This document shows positions 17,529 to 28,943 of a stretch of 61,534 bases of DNA, piece after piece. Under the pieces are notes generated by a model. It was given only the letters and a program-made list of their open reading frames with translations. It was not told where the DNA came from and did no database searches. A program made the translations under genes and the position numbers. The stretch lies in NCBI RefSeq assembly GCF_011752995.1, contig NZ_VWWL01000033.1, positions 1-61,534 of the forward strand, read 5' to 3'. Each line of letters opens with the position of its first letter. The first letter of the stretch is position 1. The stretch is from Burkholderia sp. Ax-1724 (GTDB taxonomy: Bacteria > Pseudomonadota > Gammaproteobacteria > Burkholderiales > Burkholderiaceae).

Positions 17529-18215
17529 TCACGCATGCGGGACTAGCGCTTCATACCATTGCACCACCTGCTCGACCGCCTGGTCGACCGACAATGCGGA
17601 GGTATCAAGCAGCTTTGCATCCGCCGCGGGCTTGAGCGGCGCGGCTGCGCGCTGACTGTCACGCTCGTCGCGCTCACGCAAATCCCGGAGCAAGTCATCT
17701 ATATTAGCAGAAAATCCTTTTTGGATCAATTGCTTATGCCGGCGCGCCGCGCGCGCTTCCACGCTCGCGGTCATGAACACTTTCAGCACCGCATCCTGGA
17801 AGATCACGGTGCCCATGTCGCGACCGTCGGCAACAAGCCCCGGCTCCTTGCGAAACGCCCGCTGACGCGCCACCAGCGCGGCTCGCACGGGCACGTGCAC
17901 GGCGATCGCCGAGGCCCGGCTGCCCACGTCCTCGGCGCGGATTTCGTTCGACACGTCGACGCCGTCGAGCTGCGCGAGCCCCTCGCGAAACGTGATGTGA
18001 AGGTCGTCGATCAGCGTCACGAGCGCGTCGACGTCGTTTTCGGCAACGCCGTAGCGCAGGCTCGCGAGCGCCGCGAGCCGGTAGAGCGCGCCGCTGTCGA
18101 GCAGGTGAAAGCCGAGGTTCGCGGCGACCAGCGCGGCCACGGTGCCTTTGCCGGAGGCACTCGGGCCGTCGATCGTAATGACGGGCGTCTGGTGAAAGGG
18201 ACGGGTCGGTTTCAT
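17529..18215 (-). CDS. cmk: Cytidylate kinase
   Basis: This phosphorylates CMP and dCMP to the diphosphates with ATP, in the cytoplasm. It is 228 residues. The P-loop GPSASGKGT is at 17-25. The substrate-binding segment LDSGALYRLAAL and the VADGRDMGTVIFQDAVLKVFMTAS block are characteristic, as is ERDERDSQRAAAPLKPA. It lies 46 bases after aroA and 175 bases before rpsA, the conserved aroA-cmk-rpsA order. Confidence 0.96.
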   Translation of the reverse strand: MKPTRPFHQTPVITIDGPSASGKGTVAALVAANLGFHLLDSGALYRLAALASLRYGVAENDVDALVTLIDDLHITFREGLAQLDGVDVSNEIRAEDVGSRASAIAVHVPVRAALVARQRAFRKEPGLVADGRDMGTVIFQDAVLKVFMTASVEARAARRHKQLIQKGFSANIDDLLRDLRERDERDSQRAAAPLKPAADAKLLDTSALSVDQAVEQVVQWYEALVPHA

Positions 18216-18261
18216 CGAAAAAGTCGCACGTCAGTCGGTTCGCAAGCGAATCCGGGTTGAA

Positions 18262-19566
18262 TCAGGGTTGGGCGAGCGCGGCGAAGCGCTCGAAATAATC
18301 GGGGAACGTCTTGCCGACGCACTTCGGGTCGTTGATGCGGACCGGCACGCCGCCCAGGCTCACGAGCGAGAAGCACATCGCCATGCGATGGTCGTCGTAG
18401 GTGTCGATCGCGGCGTTCGGAATCAGCTTTTCGGGCGGCGTGACGACAAGGAAATCCTCGCCCTCCTGCACCTTCGCGCCGACCTTGCGCAGTTCGGTCG
18501 CCATCGCGGCGATGCGGTCGGTCTCCTTCACGCGCCAGCTCGCGATGTTGCGCAGCGTGGTCGTGCCGTCCGCGAACAGCGCGGCGACGGCGATCGTCAT
18601 CGCGGCATCGGGAATCAGGTTGAAGTCCATGTCGATCGGGTCGAGCTTGCCGTGGTCATTGCCGACGCCGCGCACTTCGATCCAGTCCTCGCCCATCTGC
18701 AGGTTCGCACCCATCCGGATCAGCGCATCGGCAAAGCCGACATCGCCCTGGATGCTCGCGCGGCCGACGCCCTCCACTTTCAGCGGGCCGCCGCCGAGCG
18801 CGCCCGCCGCAAGGAAATACGACGCCGACGACGCATCGCCCTCCACCATGATCCGGCCCGGCGACTGATAGCGCTGCCCCGCCGGCACGACGAACTGGTG
18901 CCAGCCGTGCCGCTCGACCTTGATGCCGAAGCGCTCCATCAGCTTGATCGTGATCTCGATGTACGGCTTCGAGATCAGTTCGCCCTCCACCTGCACGGTG
19001 GTGACGCCGCTCGCGGTACGCAGGAGCGGCAGCGTCAGCAGCAGCGAGGTCAGGAACTGGCTCGACACGTCGCCGCGCACGCGGATCGGCGCCTCGGCGG
19101 AAATCTGCGCGGGACGAATCCGCAGCGGCGGATAGCCTTCGTTCTGCTCGTAGTCGATCTGCGCGCCGATCTGCCGCAAGCCGTCGACGAGATCGCCGAT
19201 CGGCCGCTCGTGCATGCGCGGCACGCCGTGGATCCGGTAGTCGCCGCCGTTCACGGCGAGCGCCGCGGTCAGCGGACGCACCGCCGTGCCCGCGTTGCCG
19301 AGGAACAGGTCGGCCGTGCGCGCGGTGAACGCGCCGCGCGTGCCGGTGACGACGCAGGTGTCGCCGTCGCGCTTCAGACGCACGCCGAGCTTTTCGAGCG
19401 CGTCGAGCATCACGCGGGTGTCGTCGGAATCGAGCAGGTTCGTGATCGTCGTGTCGCCCTCGGCGAGCGCCGCGAGCAGTAGCACACGGTTCGAGATGCT
19501 CTTCGAGCCGGGCAGACGAACCGTGCCGGACGCACGGGAAAAAGGTCCGAGATCGAGGAATTCCAT
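18262..19566 (-). CDS. aroA: 3-phosphoshikimate 1-carboxyvinyltransferase (EPSP synthase)
   Basis: This is the sixth shikimate-pathway step: it transfers enolpyruvyl from PEP to shikimate-3-phosphate. It is 434 residues. The substrate-binding LPGSKSISNRVLLLAAL starts at residue 18 and includes Lys22. The GNAGTAVRPLTAAL loop and the VKETDRIAAMATELRK motif are both present, and YDDHRMAMCFSL lies near the C-terminus. The GNAGTA-type loop (Gly in the motif) is the class I form. It is 18 bases after tyrA and is followed by cmk. Confidence 0.97.
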   Translation of the reverse strand: MEFLDLGPFSRASGTVRLPGSKSISNRVLLLAALAEGDTTITNLLDSDDTRVMLDALEKLGVRLKRDGDTCVVTGTRGAFTARTADLFLGNAGTAVRPLTAALAVNGGDYRIHGVPRMHERPIGDLVDGLRQIGAQIDYEQNEGYPPLRIRPAQISAEAPIRVRGDVSSQFLTSLLLTLPLLRTASGVTTVQVEGELISKPYIEITIKLMERFGIKVERHGWHQFVVPAGQRYQSPGRIMVEGDASSASYFLAAGALGGGPLKVEGVGRASIQGDVGFADALIRMGANLQMGEDWIEVRGVGNDHGKLDPIDMDFNLIPDAAMTIAVAALFADGTTTLRNIASWRVKETDRIAAMATELRKVGAKVQEGEDFLVVTPPEKLIPNAAIDTYDDHRMAMCFSLVSLGGVPVRINDPKCVGKTFPDYFERFAALAQP

Positions 19567-19584
19567 GATGAGTCCAGTTTCCGG

Positions 19585-20526
19585 TTATTTCGACGCGTCG
19601 CTGCCGGCCACGCCGGTTGCGCGCTGTTCCTGCCATTGACTGCGCGCGACGCGCGAGCGCGCGAACACGGCTTCGAGCGCGGCGCCGTCGCCGGCTTCGA
19701 TCGCCGTGCGCAGGCGCGCGAGCACCGCGGTGTAAGCGTCGAGTTCGTCGAGCAACGCGGCCCGATTGGCGACGCACACGTCGCGCCACATTTCCGGGCT
19801 CGACGCGGCGATGCGTGTGAAGTCGCGAAAGCCGCCCGCCGCGAACGAGAACTTCAACGCGGCATCGGGCGAATTGAGAATCTGCTCGACGAGCGCGAAC
19901 GACAGCACGTGCGGCAGATGGCTGACCGACGCGAACACGCGGTCATGCTGCTCGGGCAGCATGTCCCGCACGAGCGCGCCGGTTGCGCGCCACATCGCCG
20001 CGACCCGCTCGACCGCCTGCGGCGCATTCTCCGGCAGCGGACACAGCACGACGTTGCGATTCACGTACAGATCGGGCAAGGCGGCGTCGACGCCGCTCGA
20101 CTCGCGCCCGGCAATCGGATGGCCCGGCACGAACTGGCCGATCCGCGCGCCGAGCGCCGCGCGCGCCGCGGCCACCACGTCGGACTTGGTGCTGCCCGCG
20201 TCGGTAACGATCGTGTTTGCATCGAGATACGGCGCGATGCGCTCGAGCAACGGCTGCGTCTGGGCGACCGGCGCCGCGAGCAGCACGAAATCCGCGCCGG
20301 CGAGCGCGGCGCGCAACGCGGCATCGTCGTCGAGCGACGCGGCGTCATCGATCACACCGAGCGCCAAGGCGCGCTCGCTCGACGCGGACGTCCGTCCCAC
20401 GCCGATCACCGTGCGCGCCCCATCGGCCTCGCCGCGTTCGCGCAAAGCGCGCGCGAGCGATCCGCCGATCAGGCCGACACCGAAAATCACCAGCTTGTCA
20501 AAAGAAAACGCGGCCACGTCGGTCAC
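19585..20526 (-). CDS. tyrA: Prephenate dehydrogenase
   Basis: This converts prephenate to 4-hydroxyphenylpyruvate with NAD(P)+, for tyrosine. It is 313 residues from the GTG at 20524-20526 (VTDVAAFSFDKLVIFG). The nucleotide fold motif GVGLIGGSLARALRERG is near residue 15. TDAGSTKSDV and PGHPIAGRESSGVDAA carry the substrate-binding residues of the family. The frame stays open to a TTG at 20580, 18 codons earlier, with no better ribosome site; the GTG matches relatives. It is a mono-functional TyrA with no mutase or ACT domain. It is placed between hisC and aroA. Confidence 0.92.
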   Translation of the reverse strand: MTDVAAFSFDKLVIFGVGLIGGSLARALRERGEADGARTVIGVGRTSASSERALALGVIDDAASLDDDAALRAALAGADFVLLAAPVAQTQPLLERIAPYLDANTIVTDAGSTKSDVVAAARAALGARIGQFVPGHPIAGRESSGVDAALPDLYVNRNVVLCPLPENAPQAVERVAAMWRATGALVRDMLPEQHDRVFASVSHLPHVLSFALVEQILNSPDAALKFSFAAGGFRDFTRIAASSPEMWRDVCVANRAALLDELDAYTAVLARLRTAIEAGDGAALEAVFARSRVARSQWQEQRATGVAGSDASK

Positions 20527-20597
20527 ACAGTCGGTTACACAATAAGCACGCCAGCCTCGCTGGGCGGGCGCGCGGTTCAAGAAGGATCAGCGCTGAT

Positions 20598-21725
20598 TCA
20601 CGCCAAAGGCGCGGCAAGCTCCGCAAGCGCCTTTTCGAGCGCCGCGACAAACGCGTCGTTTTCCTCGGGCAGCCCGATCGTAATACGCAGCCATTGCGGC
20701 AAACCGTAGTTGGCGACCGGCCGCACGATCACGGCCTGTTTCAGCAGCGAGAGGTTCACACGGGCGCCCGCCGAATCGTCGTTGCCGACGCGCACGAGCA
20801 CGAAATTGCCCGCGGACGGCACGTATTCGAGGCCGAGCCGGTCGAACGCCTCGGTCAAACGACGATAGCCTTGCGCATTCAGCGCCGCGCTCTTTTCGAG
20901 AAACTCGCTGTCGTTCAGTGCGGCGATGGCCGCGGCCTGCGCGAGCGTATTCACGTTGAACGGCTGACGCAGACGGTTCAGCAGATCGGTCAATTCAGGC
21001 TGCGCGATCGCAAAGCCGATGCGCAAACCGGCGAGCCCGAACGCCTTCGAGAACGTGCGCGACACGAGCAGGTTCGGGTAGCGGCGCACCCAGTCGATCG
21101 AATCGTAGCGCTTGTCCGCCGGCAGATATTCGGTGTACGCCTCGTCGAGCACGACGACCACATGGCGCGGCACCTTGTCGAGAAACGCCGCGAGCGTCGG
21201 GCCGTCGACGAACGTGCCGGTCGGATTGTTCGGATTGGCGACGAAGACAAGCCGGGTGTCGTCGTCGATCGCGGCGAGCATCGCGTCGAGATCGTGACCA
21301 TGACGCACCGCCGGCACAGCGATCGCGCGCGCGCCGACGCCCTGCGCCGCAAGCGCATAGACCATGAACGAATACTGCGAGAACACGACCGCCTGGCCTT
21401 TCTCGACGAACGCATGAGCGGCGAGTTCGAGAATGTCGTTGCTGCCGTTGCCGAGCGTGATCCACTCGGCCGGCACGCCGTAGCGCGCGGCGAGTGCCGC
21501 CTTCAGCTCGAAGCCGTTCGAATCCGGATAACGGCCAAGATCGGCGATCGCCTGCGCCATCGCGCGCTGCGCCGAGGCAGGCATGCCGAGCGGATTTTCA
21601 TTCGACGCCAGCTTCACGATGCTCGCCTCTTCAAGATCGAACTCGCGGGCCACTTCCGAAATCGGCTTGCCGGCGATGTACGGCGCGATCGCGCGCACGT
21701 AGGAAGGGCCGAAAGACGCTGTCAT
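20598..21725 (-). CDS. hisC: Histidinol-phosphate / aromatic aminotransferase
   Basis: This PLP class I aminotransferase of 375 residues belongs to the HisC family. PLP Lys227 sits in VSRTFSKAFGLAGLRIGF, and NPNNPTGTF and DEAYTEY precede it. Its location between pheA and tyrA suggests that it acts, at least in part, as the aminotransferase for phenylpyruvate or 4-hydroxyphenylpyruvate, or prephenate, rather than in histidine synthesis. A separate hisC in the his operon would be expected elsewhere. The ATG at 21723-21725 gives MTASFGPSYVRAIAPYIAG. Confidence 0.93.
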   Translation of the reverse strand: MTASFGPSYVRAIAPYIAGKPISEVAREFDLEEASIVKLASNENPLGMPASAQRAMAQAIADLGRYPDSNGFELKAALAARYGVPAEWITLGNGSNDILELAAHAFVEKGQAVVFSQYSFMVYALAAQGVGARAIAVPAVRHGHDLDAMLAAIDDDTRLVFVANPNNPTGTFVDGPTLAAFLDKVPRHVVVVLDEAYTEYLPADKRYDSIDWVRRYPNLLVSRTFSKAFGLAGLRIGFAIAQPELTDLLNRLRQPFNVNTLAQAAAIAALNDSEFLEKSAALNAQGYRRLTEAFDRLGLEYVPSAGNFVLVRVGNDDSAGARVNLSLLKQAVIVRPVANYGLPQWLRITIGLPEENDAFVAALEKALAELAAPLA

Positions 21726-21838
21726 GAAAAATCTCCGAACGACGATGATGGGTGAAACACGCGTAAATCTGCCGTCCGAACACCCGGAGCAGGCCGCCGT
21801 GCAACGCACTGCGCGTCGCACGGATTCCGCTGCCCGCC

Positions 21839-22918
21839 CTAGCGGGCGCGCGGATACGAGCCGAGTATCTTCAGGAACGCGGCCTTCTCGCCGAGTCCGG
21901 CCAGCGCGGCGGCCACGGCCGCATCGTCGCGATGACCCTCGATGTCGATGTAGAAGTAATACTCCCACGTGCCGACGCGCGCCGGACGCGACTCGAAACG
22001 CGTCATCGACACGCCGTGGCGCGAGAGCGGCTCGAGCAGCTTGACCATCGCGCCCGGCTCGTTGGGAACCGACACGATCAGCGAGGTCTGGTCGTGGCCG
22101 CTCGGGCCGGTCGGCTGCTTGCCGATCATGACGAAGCGCGTGCGGTTGTGCGGGTCGTCCTGAATCAGCGCGTTGGTGACCTGCAGGCCGTAGTGGATCG
22201 CGGCGCGGTCGCCGGCGACGGCGGCAACGCTCGAATCTTCGGCCGCCATGCGCGCGGCTTCCGCATTGCTCGACACCGCCTCGCGCTTCAGATGCGGCGC
22301 GTTCGTCGATAGCCAGCGCTGGCACTGCGCGAGCGCCTGCGCATGCGCGCATACGCGCGTCACACCGGCGAGACCGTTTTGCGTGAGCAGGTTGTGATGG
22401 ATCGGCAACGCGAGTTCGCCGCCGATAATCAACTGCGTCTGCAGCAACAGATCGAGCGTGCGCGACACCGCGCCTTCGGTCGAATTCTCGACCGGCACGA
22501 CGCCGAAGTCGGCGGCGTCCGCCTCGACCGCGCGGAACACTTCGTCGATCGACGGACACGGCAGCCCTTCGATCGATTGACCGAAGTACTCGTGCATCGC
22601 CTGTTCGCTATAGGTGCCGACCGGCCCGAGGTAGGCCGCCTTGAGCGTCTTTTCGAGCGCGCGGCTCGCCGCCATGATCTCGCGCCAGATCGCGCCGATA
22701 TGCTCGTCCTTGAGCGGTCCCGCGCTCATCTCCTGCAAGCGCGCGATCACCTGCAATTCGCGCTCGGGGCGGAACACCGGCGCGTTGAAATGCTTCTTGA
22801 CCTCGCCCACCTCGAGCGCGACCGACGCGCGCTGGTTCAGGAGCGCGATCAGTTGCGCGTCGAGCGCGTCGATACGATCGCGCAGAGGTTTGAGTCGTGT
22901 ATTGAGTTCGTCGTCCAT
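21839..22918 (-). CDS. pheA: Bifunctional chorismate mutase / prephenate dehydratase (P-protein)
   Basis: This fusion makes phenylpyruvate from chorismate. The AroQ-type chorismate mutase domain is about residues 1-90 (LKPLRDRIDALDAQLIALLNQRA). The prephenate dehydratase domain is about 95-275, starting YLGPVGTYSEQA. The ACT domain is at the C-terminus with the ESRP motif (FESRPARVGTWEYYFYIDIEG) that binds phenylalanine for feedback inhibition. At 359 residues it is the usual length. It follows serC by 65 bases and precedes hisC. Confidence 0.96.
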   Translation of the reverse strand: MDDELNTRLKPLRDRIDALDAQLIALLNQRASVALEVGEVKKHFNAPVFRPERELQVIARLQEMSAGPLKDEHIGAIWREIMAASRALEKTLKAAYLGPVGTYSEQAMHEYFGQSIEGLPCPSIDEVFRAVEADAADFGVVPVENSTEGAVSRTLDLLLQTQLIIGGELALPIHHNLLTQNGLAGVTRVCAHAQALAQCQRWLSTNAPHLKREAVSSNAEAARMAAEDSSVAAVAGDRAAIHYGLQVTNALIQDDPHNRTRFVMIGKQPTGPSGHDQTSLIVSVPNEPGAMVKLLEPLSRHGVSMTRFESRPARVGTWEYYFYIDIEGHRDDAAVAAALAGLGEKAAFLKILGSYPRAR

Positions 22919-22983
22919 GCGTGAAAAATGGCTCTGCCGGGTAACTGCTGGAAAAGATGCGCGCGCCTGCCGGTCAATACGGC

Positions 22984-24066
22984 TCAGGTGCTGCGCTGTT
23001 CGAATTCCTTCATGTATTCGACAAGCGACTTGACGCCTTCGAGCGGGACGGCGTTATAAATCGACGCCCGCATGCCGCCGACGGACTTGTGGCCCTTTAG
23101 CTGCACCAATCCCCGCGCTTTCGCGCCGGTCAGGAAATCTTCGTTGCGCGACTCGTCGACGAGGAAGAACGGTACGTTCATCCGCGAACGCGAGCCACGT
23201 TCGACCTTGTTCAGATAGAAGCGGCTCGAATCGATCGCGTCGTACAGCAGCTTCGACTTTTCGAGATTACGCGCTTCCATCGCCGCCAGGCCGCCCTGCT
23301 TTTTCAACCACTTGAACACGAGCCCGGCGATATAGATCGCGTAGGTGGGCGGCGTGTTGTACATCGAATTGTTTTCGGCAACGGTCTTCCATTCGAACGC
23401 CGACGGACAGATCGGCATCGCGCGATCGAGCATGTCCTCGCGTACGATCACGACCGTGACACCGGCCATGCCGATATTCTTCTGCGCGCCGCCGAACAGT
23501 ACGCCGTATTTGGCGATGTCCATCGGGCGCGACAGGATATGCGACGACGCGTCCGCAACGAGCGGAATCTCGCCTAGATCGGGAATCTCAAACGTCTCGA
23601 CGCCGTGAATCGTCTCGTTCGTGCACAGATGCACGTAGGCCGGATCGTCCGACAATTGCCATTCCGAGTGCGCCGGCGCGCGCGTAAAGCCGCTCGCGGT
23701 CTGACCGGTCGCGGCCAGATGCACGGTGCCGTATTTCTGCGCTTCCTTGAACGACTTCTGCGACCACGAGCCAGTCACGACGAAGTCGGCGCGCGGCTTC
23801 GTGCCGAGCAGATTCATCGGCACGATGGCGTTTTCGCCGAGCCCGCCGCCCTGCAGGAACAGGATGCGATGACTGGCCGGCACCTGCAGCAATTCGCGCA
23901 GATCGGTCAACGCTTCCTCGTGGATCGACATGAACTCCTTGCCGCGATGGCTCATTTCCATCACGCTCATGCCGCTGCCGTGCCAGTTGAGCATCTCGTC
24001 GGCTGCCTGGCGCAGCACTTCTTCGGGCATGGCCGCCGGGCCGGCGGAGAAATTAAAGACGCGCAT
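22984..24066 (-). CDS. serC: Phosphoserine aminotransferase
   Basis: This PLP enzyme makes 3-phosphoserine from 3-phosphohydroxypyruvate and glutamate, and can also act in pyridoxal phosphate synthesis. It is 360 residues. PLP Lys196 is in GVLFGGAQKNIGMAGVT. The N-terminus MRVFNFSAGPAAMPEEVL and FLQGGG are family hallmarks. It is upstream of pheA on the same strand, giving the serC-pheA-hisC-tyrA-aroA-cmk-rpsA-ihfB block. Confidence 0.96.
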   Translation of the reverse strand: MRVFNFSAGPAAMPEEVLRQAADEMLNWHGSGMSVMEMSHRGKEFMSIHEEALTDLRELLQVPASHRILFLQGGGLGENAIVPMNLLGTKPRADFVVTGSWSQKSFKEAQKYGTVHLAATGQTASGFTRAPAHSEWQLSDDPAYVHLCTNETIHGVETFEIPDLGEIPLVADASSHILSRPMDIAKYGVLFGGAQKNIGMAGVTVVIVREDMLDRAMPICPSAFEWKTVAENNSMYNTPPTYAIYIAGLVFKWLKKQGGLAAMEARNLEKSKLLYDAIDSSRFYLNKVERGSRSRMNVPFFLVDESRNEDFLTGAKARGLVQLKGHKSVGGMRASIYNAVPLEGVKSLVEYMKEFEQRST

Positions 24067-24142
24067 GTGGAGTCCTAGAAGCGGGCGCGAAAAAACGGAA
24101 TCGCGCGGGAAATCGGCGAAAAGACCTGCGAAATGGTTCGCC

Positions 24143-24186
24143 GAAAAAGAAAATGGCCGTCTGCGCCAGTGCGCAAACGGCCATTA
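24143..24186 (-). terminator. Terminator after the DUF2059 gene
   Basis: The two-part stem AATGGCCGT/ACGGCCATT encloses TGCGC/GCGCA with a four-base loop (24152-24185). On the minus strand it is followed by TTTTCTTTTTC. It lies upstream of serC, so serC and the downstream block should use their own promoter. Confidence 0.8.
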
Positions 24187-24303
24187 TCGCATTGTCGCCG
24201 CCAACCCGCCACGCCGCGTGGCCCGGCGGCTGCGCCCTCCCGGGCATTGACCCGACGGACGCGGCGGCAGGCTGCGCACTCAGCGCAGCCGTGCGAGCGG
24301 AAT

Positions 24304-24912
24304 TTACTTGGCGGCCGGCTTGACCGAAGCGACTTCCTTGTCGGCTTGAGCGCGCGTTGCCTTGATCGATTCCGGCATGTACTTCTGCATCAGACCGTTC
24401 ACGACGTCGCGACCAACCTGATCCTGCACCTGGATGAACTTGCGGCCAGTCGGGCTCTTGTAGAACGTGGTCAGGTCCTTGATTTCCGACGTGCTGTAGT
24501 ACTTCGCGTACGCGTCGTACTGAGCCTGCATTGCGTCCTGACGGAAGGCGTCCGTTGCGAACACCTGACCTGCGCCGTCGACCAGCTTCGGCACTGCGTT
24601 CTGCTGCAGCGACGGAACGGCAGCCTGCTTCTGCTTGTCCGTCAGCGTCTTGTTTTCGCTCAGCGCGTCCGACAGGATGGCCGGCACGAGCTGCTTGGCC
24701 TGCATCTGCGCGCTGTTGCCGATTGCACCGACCAGCTTCTGCGCGTCGATGGCGTCGAGCAGGTCCTTGATGGCAGCCTGCTTGGCCGGATCAACCGGTG
24801 CTGCGGCAGCAGCCGGTGCCGCCGGCGCCTGGTTCTGCAGCGCTTGAGCCATGGCGAAGGTCGGTACGAGGGCAGCCAGCAACATCAGTTGTTTGAATCG
24901 TTTTTGCATCAT
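24304..24912 (-). CDS. Exported DUF2059 protein
   Basis: This 202-residue exported protein has a Sec signal peptide (cleavage near FAMA/QA, residue 22). An Ala/Pro-rich linker follows, then a helical DUF2059 domain (FYKSPTGRKFIQVQDQVGRDVVNGLMQKYMPE near the end). DUF2059 proteins are periplasmic and of unknown function. Two ATG codons are adjacent at 24910-24912 and 24907-24909; the second has the better spacing from the AGGGAG site. It stands alone between gyrA and serC, with its own terminator. No catalytic motif is visible. Confidence 0.85.
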   Translation of the reverse strand: MMQKRFKQLMLLAALVPTFAMAQALQNQAPAAPAAAAAPVDPAKQAAIKDLLDAIDAQKLVGAIGNSAQMQAKQLVPAILSDALSENKTLTDKQKQAAVPSLQQNAVPKLVDGAGQVFATDAFRQDAMQAQYDAYAKYYSTSEIKDLTTFYKSPTGRKFIQVQDQVGRDVVNGLMQKYMPESIKATRAQADKEVASVKPAAK

Positions 24913-24957
24913 TACTCCCTAAGAGAAATTAACTTGAACCGCGCGCCTCGCTGGAAG

Positions 24958-24978
24958 CGCGTATCGGCCCGATACGCG
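24958..24978. repeat. Perfect 9-bp inverted repeat between gyrA and the DUF2059 gene
   Basis: CGCGTATCG and CGATACGCG are separated by three bases, making a very stable hairpin. It lies in the gap after the gyrA stop and before the DUF2059 start. There is no T-run, so it could be a weak terminator, an RNA-stability hairpin or an operator. Confidence 0.6.
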
Positions 24979-25033
24979 AGGATTCGCAGCGTAGCTTCAA
25001 CTTATTAACCGGGGCTGAAACCACCGGCACGGA

Positions 25034-27658
<2,625 letters not shown>

Positions 27659-28133
27659 TATCCGTATCTTTTACGTGCGAAGGCGACGGGTTCGCAGCAC
27701 CTTCGCGTAAGCATTGCAGGCGCAACGCATCACGCGATTCTAACATGCCGGGCATCCGCCTCCGGCGATGGTACGTATACATATTAGAGGGCATGCGAAA
27801 ACACCATTCCGGCCTGCCACTTTCTGTCACGATCAGGCTCGATTCCTGCATGAGGCGATTCGCCGCTGAGCCAGGCCTGGCGTACCCGCGCGGCGAATAT
27901 CTTTGTTGCGCATGCACCACAATTGAAGAGGGATTTGATGGGGGGCGGATTTTTTTTTCGTAGGAGGGGAACGATATGGCAAAATGCCAACGCACAAAGA
28001 GTCAGACGCTGCTCGAAGTCTACACAGACGTTTTTTGTTCTGCACCAATGTTATACTTCGAGCAATGTATGACTTGTCTTCGTCAACAGGCTCGCAGTAA
28101 ACCTGCGGTAATCTCAATTTCGAGAGGAGAAAT
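27659..28133. other. Divergent promoter region between gyrA and ompA
   Basis: These 475 bases hold the promoters of gyrA (minus) and ompA (plus). The ompA-proximal part is AT-richer than the surroundings. No conserved gene or RNA was recognised. Open frames here lack ribosome sites and family similarity. Confidence 0.55.
28049..28057 (+). promoter_or_regulatory. Extended -10 promoter element for ompA
   Basis: TG-T-TATACT matches an extended -10 promoter about 77 bases upstream of the ompA ATG. No good -35 hexamer is present at 16-18 bp, which is tolerated with an extended -10. A strong GAGAGGAGAA ribosome site precedes the ATG. Confidence 0.5.
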
Positions 28134-28781
28134 ATGAATAAACTTTCAAAGCTCGCGTTCATTGCAGCTACCGCGGTTATGGCTGCATCCGCCATGGCAC
28201 AGTCGGTGCCGGCGTCGCGACAAGCCACGAACGACAACTGGGTGAATGGCACCGGCGAATACGTGTGGATGAACGGCACGAACGAGCTTTGCTGGCGCGA
28301 TGCATTCTGGACGCCGGCAACGGCTAACGCCAAGTGCGACGGCGCTCTGGTTGCTCAAGCTCCGACCCCGCCGGCACCGGTCGCTCCGGTCGCTCCGATC
28401 ACCAGCCAGAAGATTACGTACCAAGCCGACGCTCTGTTCGACTTCGACAAGGCAATCCTGAAGCCGGCTGGCAAGGAACGTCTGAGCGAACTGGCAGCGA
28501 AGATTCAAGGCATCAACCTCGAAGTCGTGGTCGCTACGGGTCACACCGACCGTATCGGTTCGGACGCATACAACGACCGTCTGTCGATGCGCCGTGCTCA
28601 AGCTGTGAAGGCATTCCTGGTCAGCAAGGGCATCGAATCCAACCGTATCTACACGGAAGGCAAGGGTCGCCGCAACCCGGTCACGACCGGCTGCAACCAG
28701 AAGAACCGCAAGCAACTCATCGCCTGCCTCGCACCGGACCGTCGCGTGGAAGTCGAAGTTGTCGGTACGCCGAAGCAGTAA
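28134..28781 (+). CDS. ompA: OmpA-family outer-membrane protein
   Basis: This 215-residue protein has a Sec signal peptide cleaved near SAMA/QS (residue 22). A short N-terminal region of about 70 residues follows, too small for the eight-stranded OmpA barrel. The rest is a C-terminal OmpA peptidoglycan-binding domain (about 95-205). The domain shows LFDFDKAILKPAGKERL, VVVATGHTDRIGSDAYNDRLSMRRAQAVKAFLV and a C-terminal NRKQLIACLAPDRRVEVEV block. It probably tethers the outer membrane to peptidoglycan. Codon choice and the strong ribosome site suggest high expression. It is followed by its own terminator. Confidence 0.92.
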   Translation: MNKLSKLAFIAATAVMAASAMAQSVPASRQATNDNWVNGTGEYVWMNGTNELCWRDAFWTPATANAKCDGALVAQAPTPPAPVAPVAPITSQKITYQADALFDFDKAILKPAGKERLSELAAKIQGINLEVVVATGHTDRIGSDAYNDRLSMRRAQAVKAFLVSKGIESNRIYTEGKGRRNPVTTGCNQKNRKQLIACLAPDRRVEVEVVGTPKQ

Positions 28782-28803
28782 GCTGCGACTTACCGCAGTA
28801 TCG

Positions 28804-28831
28804 AAAGCCCCGCTCTGGCGGGGCTTTTTTT
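28804..28831 (+). terminator. Terminator after ompA
   Basis: AAAGCCCCGC/GCGGGGCTTT with a short loop is followed by a run of T. It lies 22 bases past the ompA stop. Confidence 0.88.
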
Positions 28832-28943
28832 ATGCCCGCGCGCCTCATCGAGCCGGCACTTTTGCCGCCCCGTCTCTCGCCCTATATACTCGGGGTTTAT
28901 CCTCGAGCGCTCGCTCACCGCTCTCATCGAGGCAGCTTTCGCC

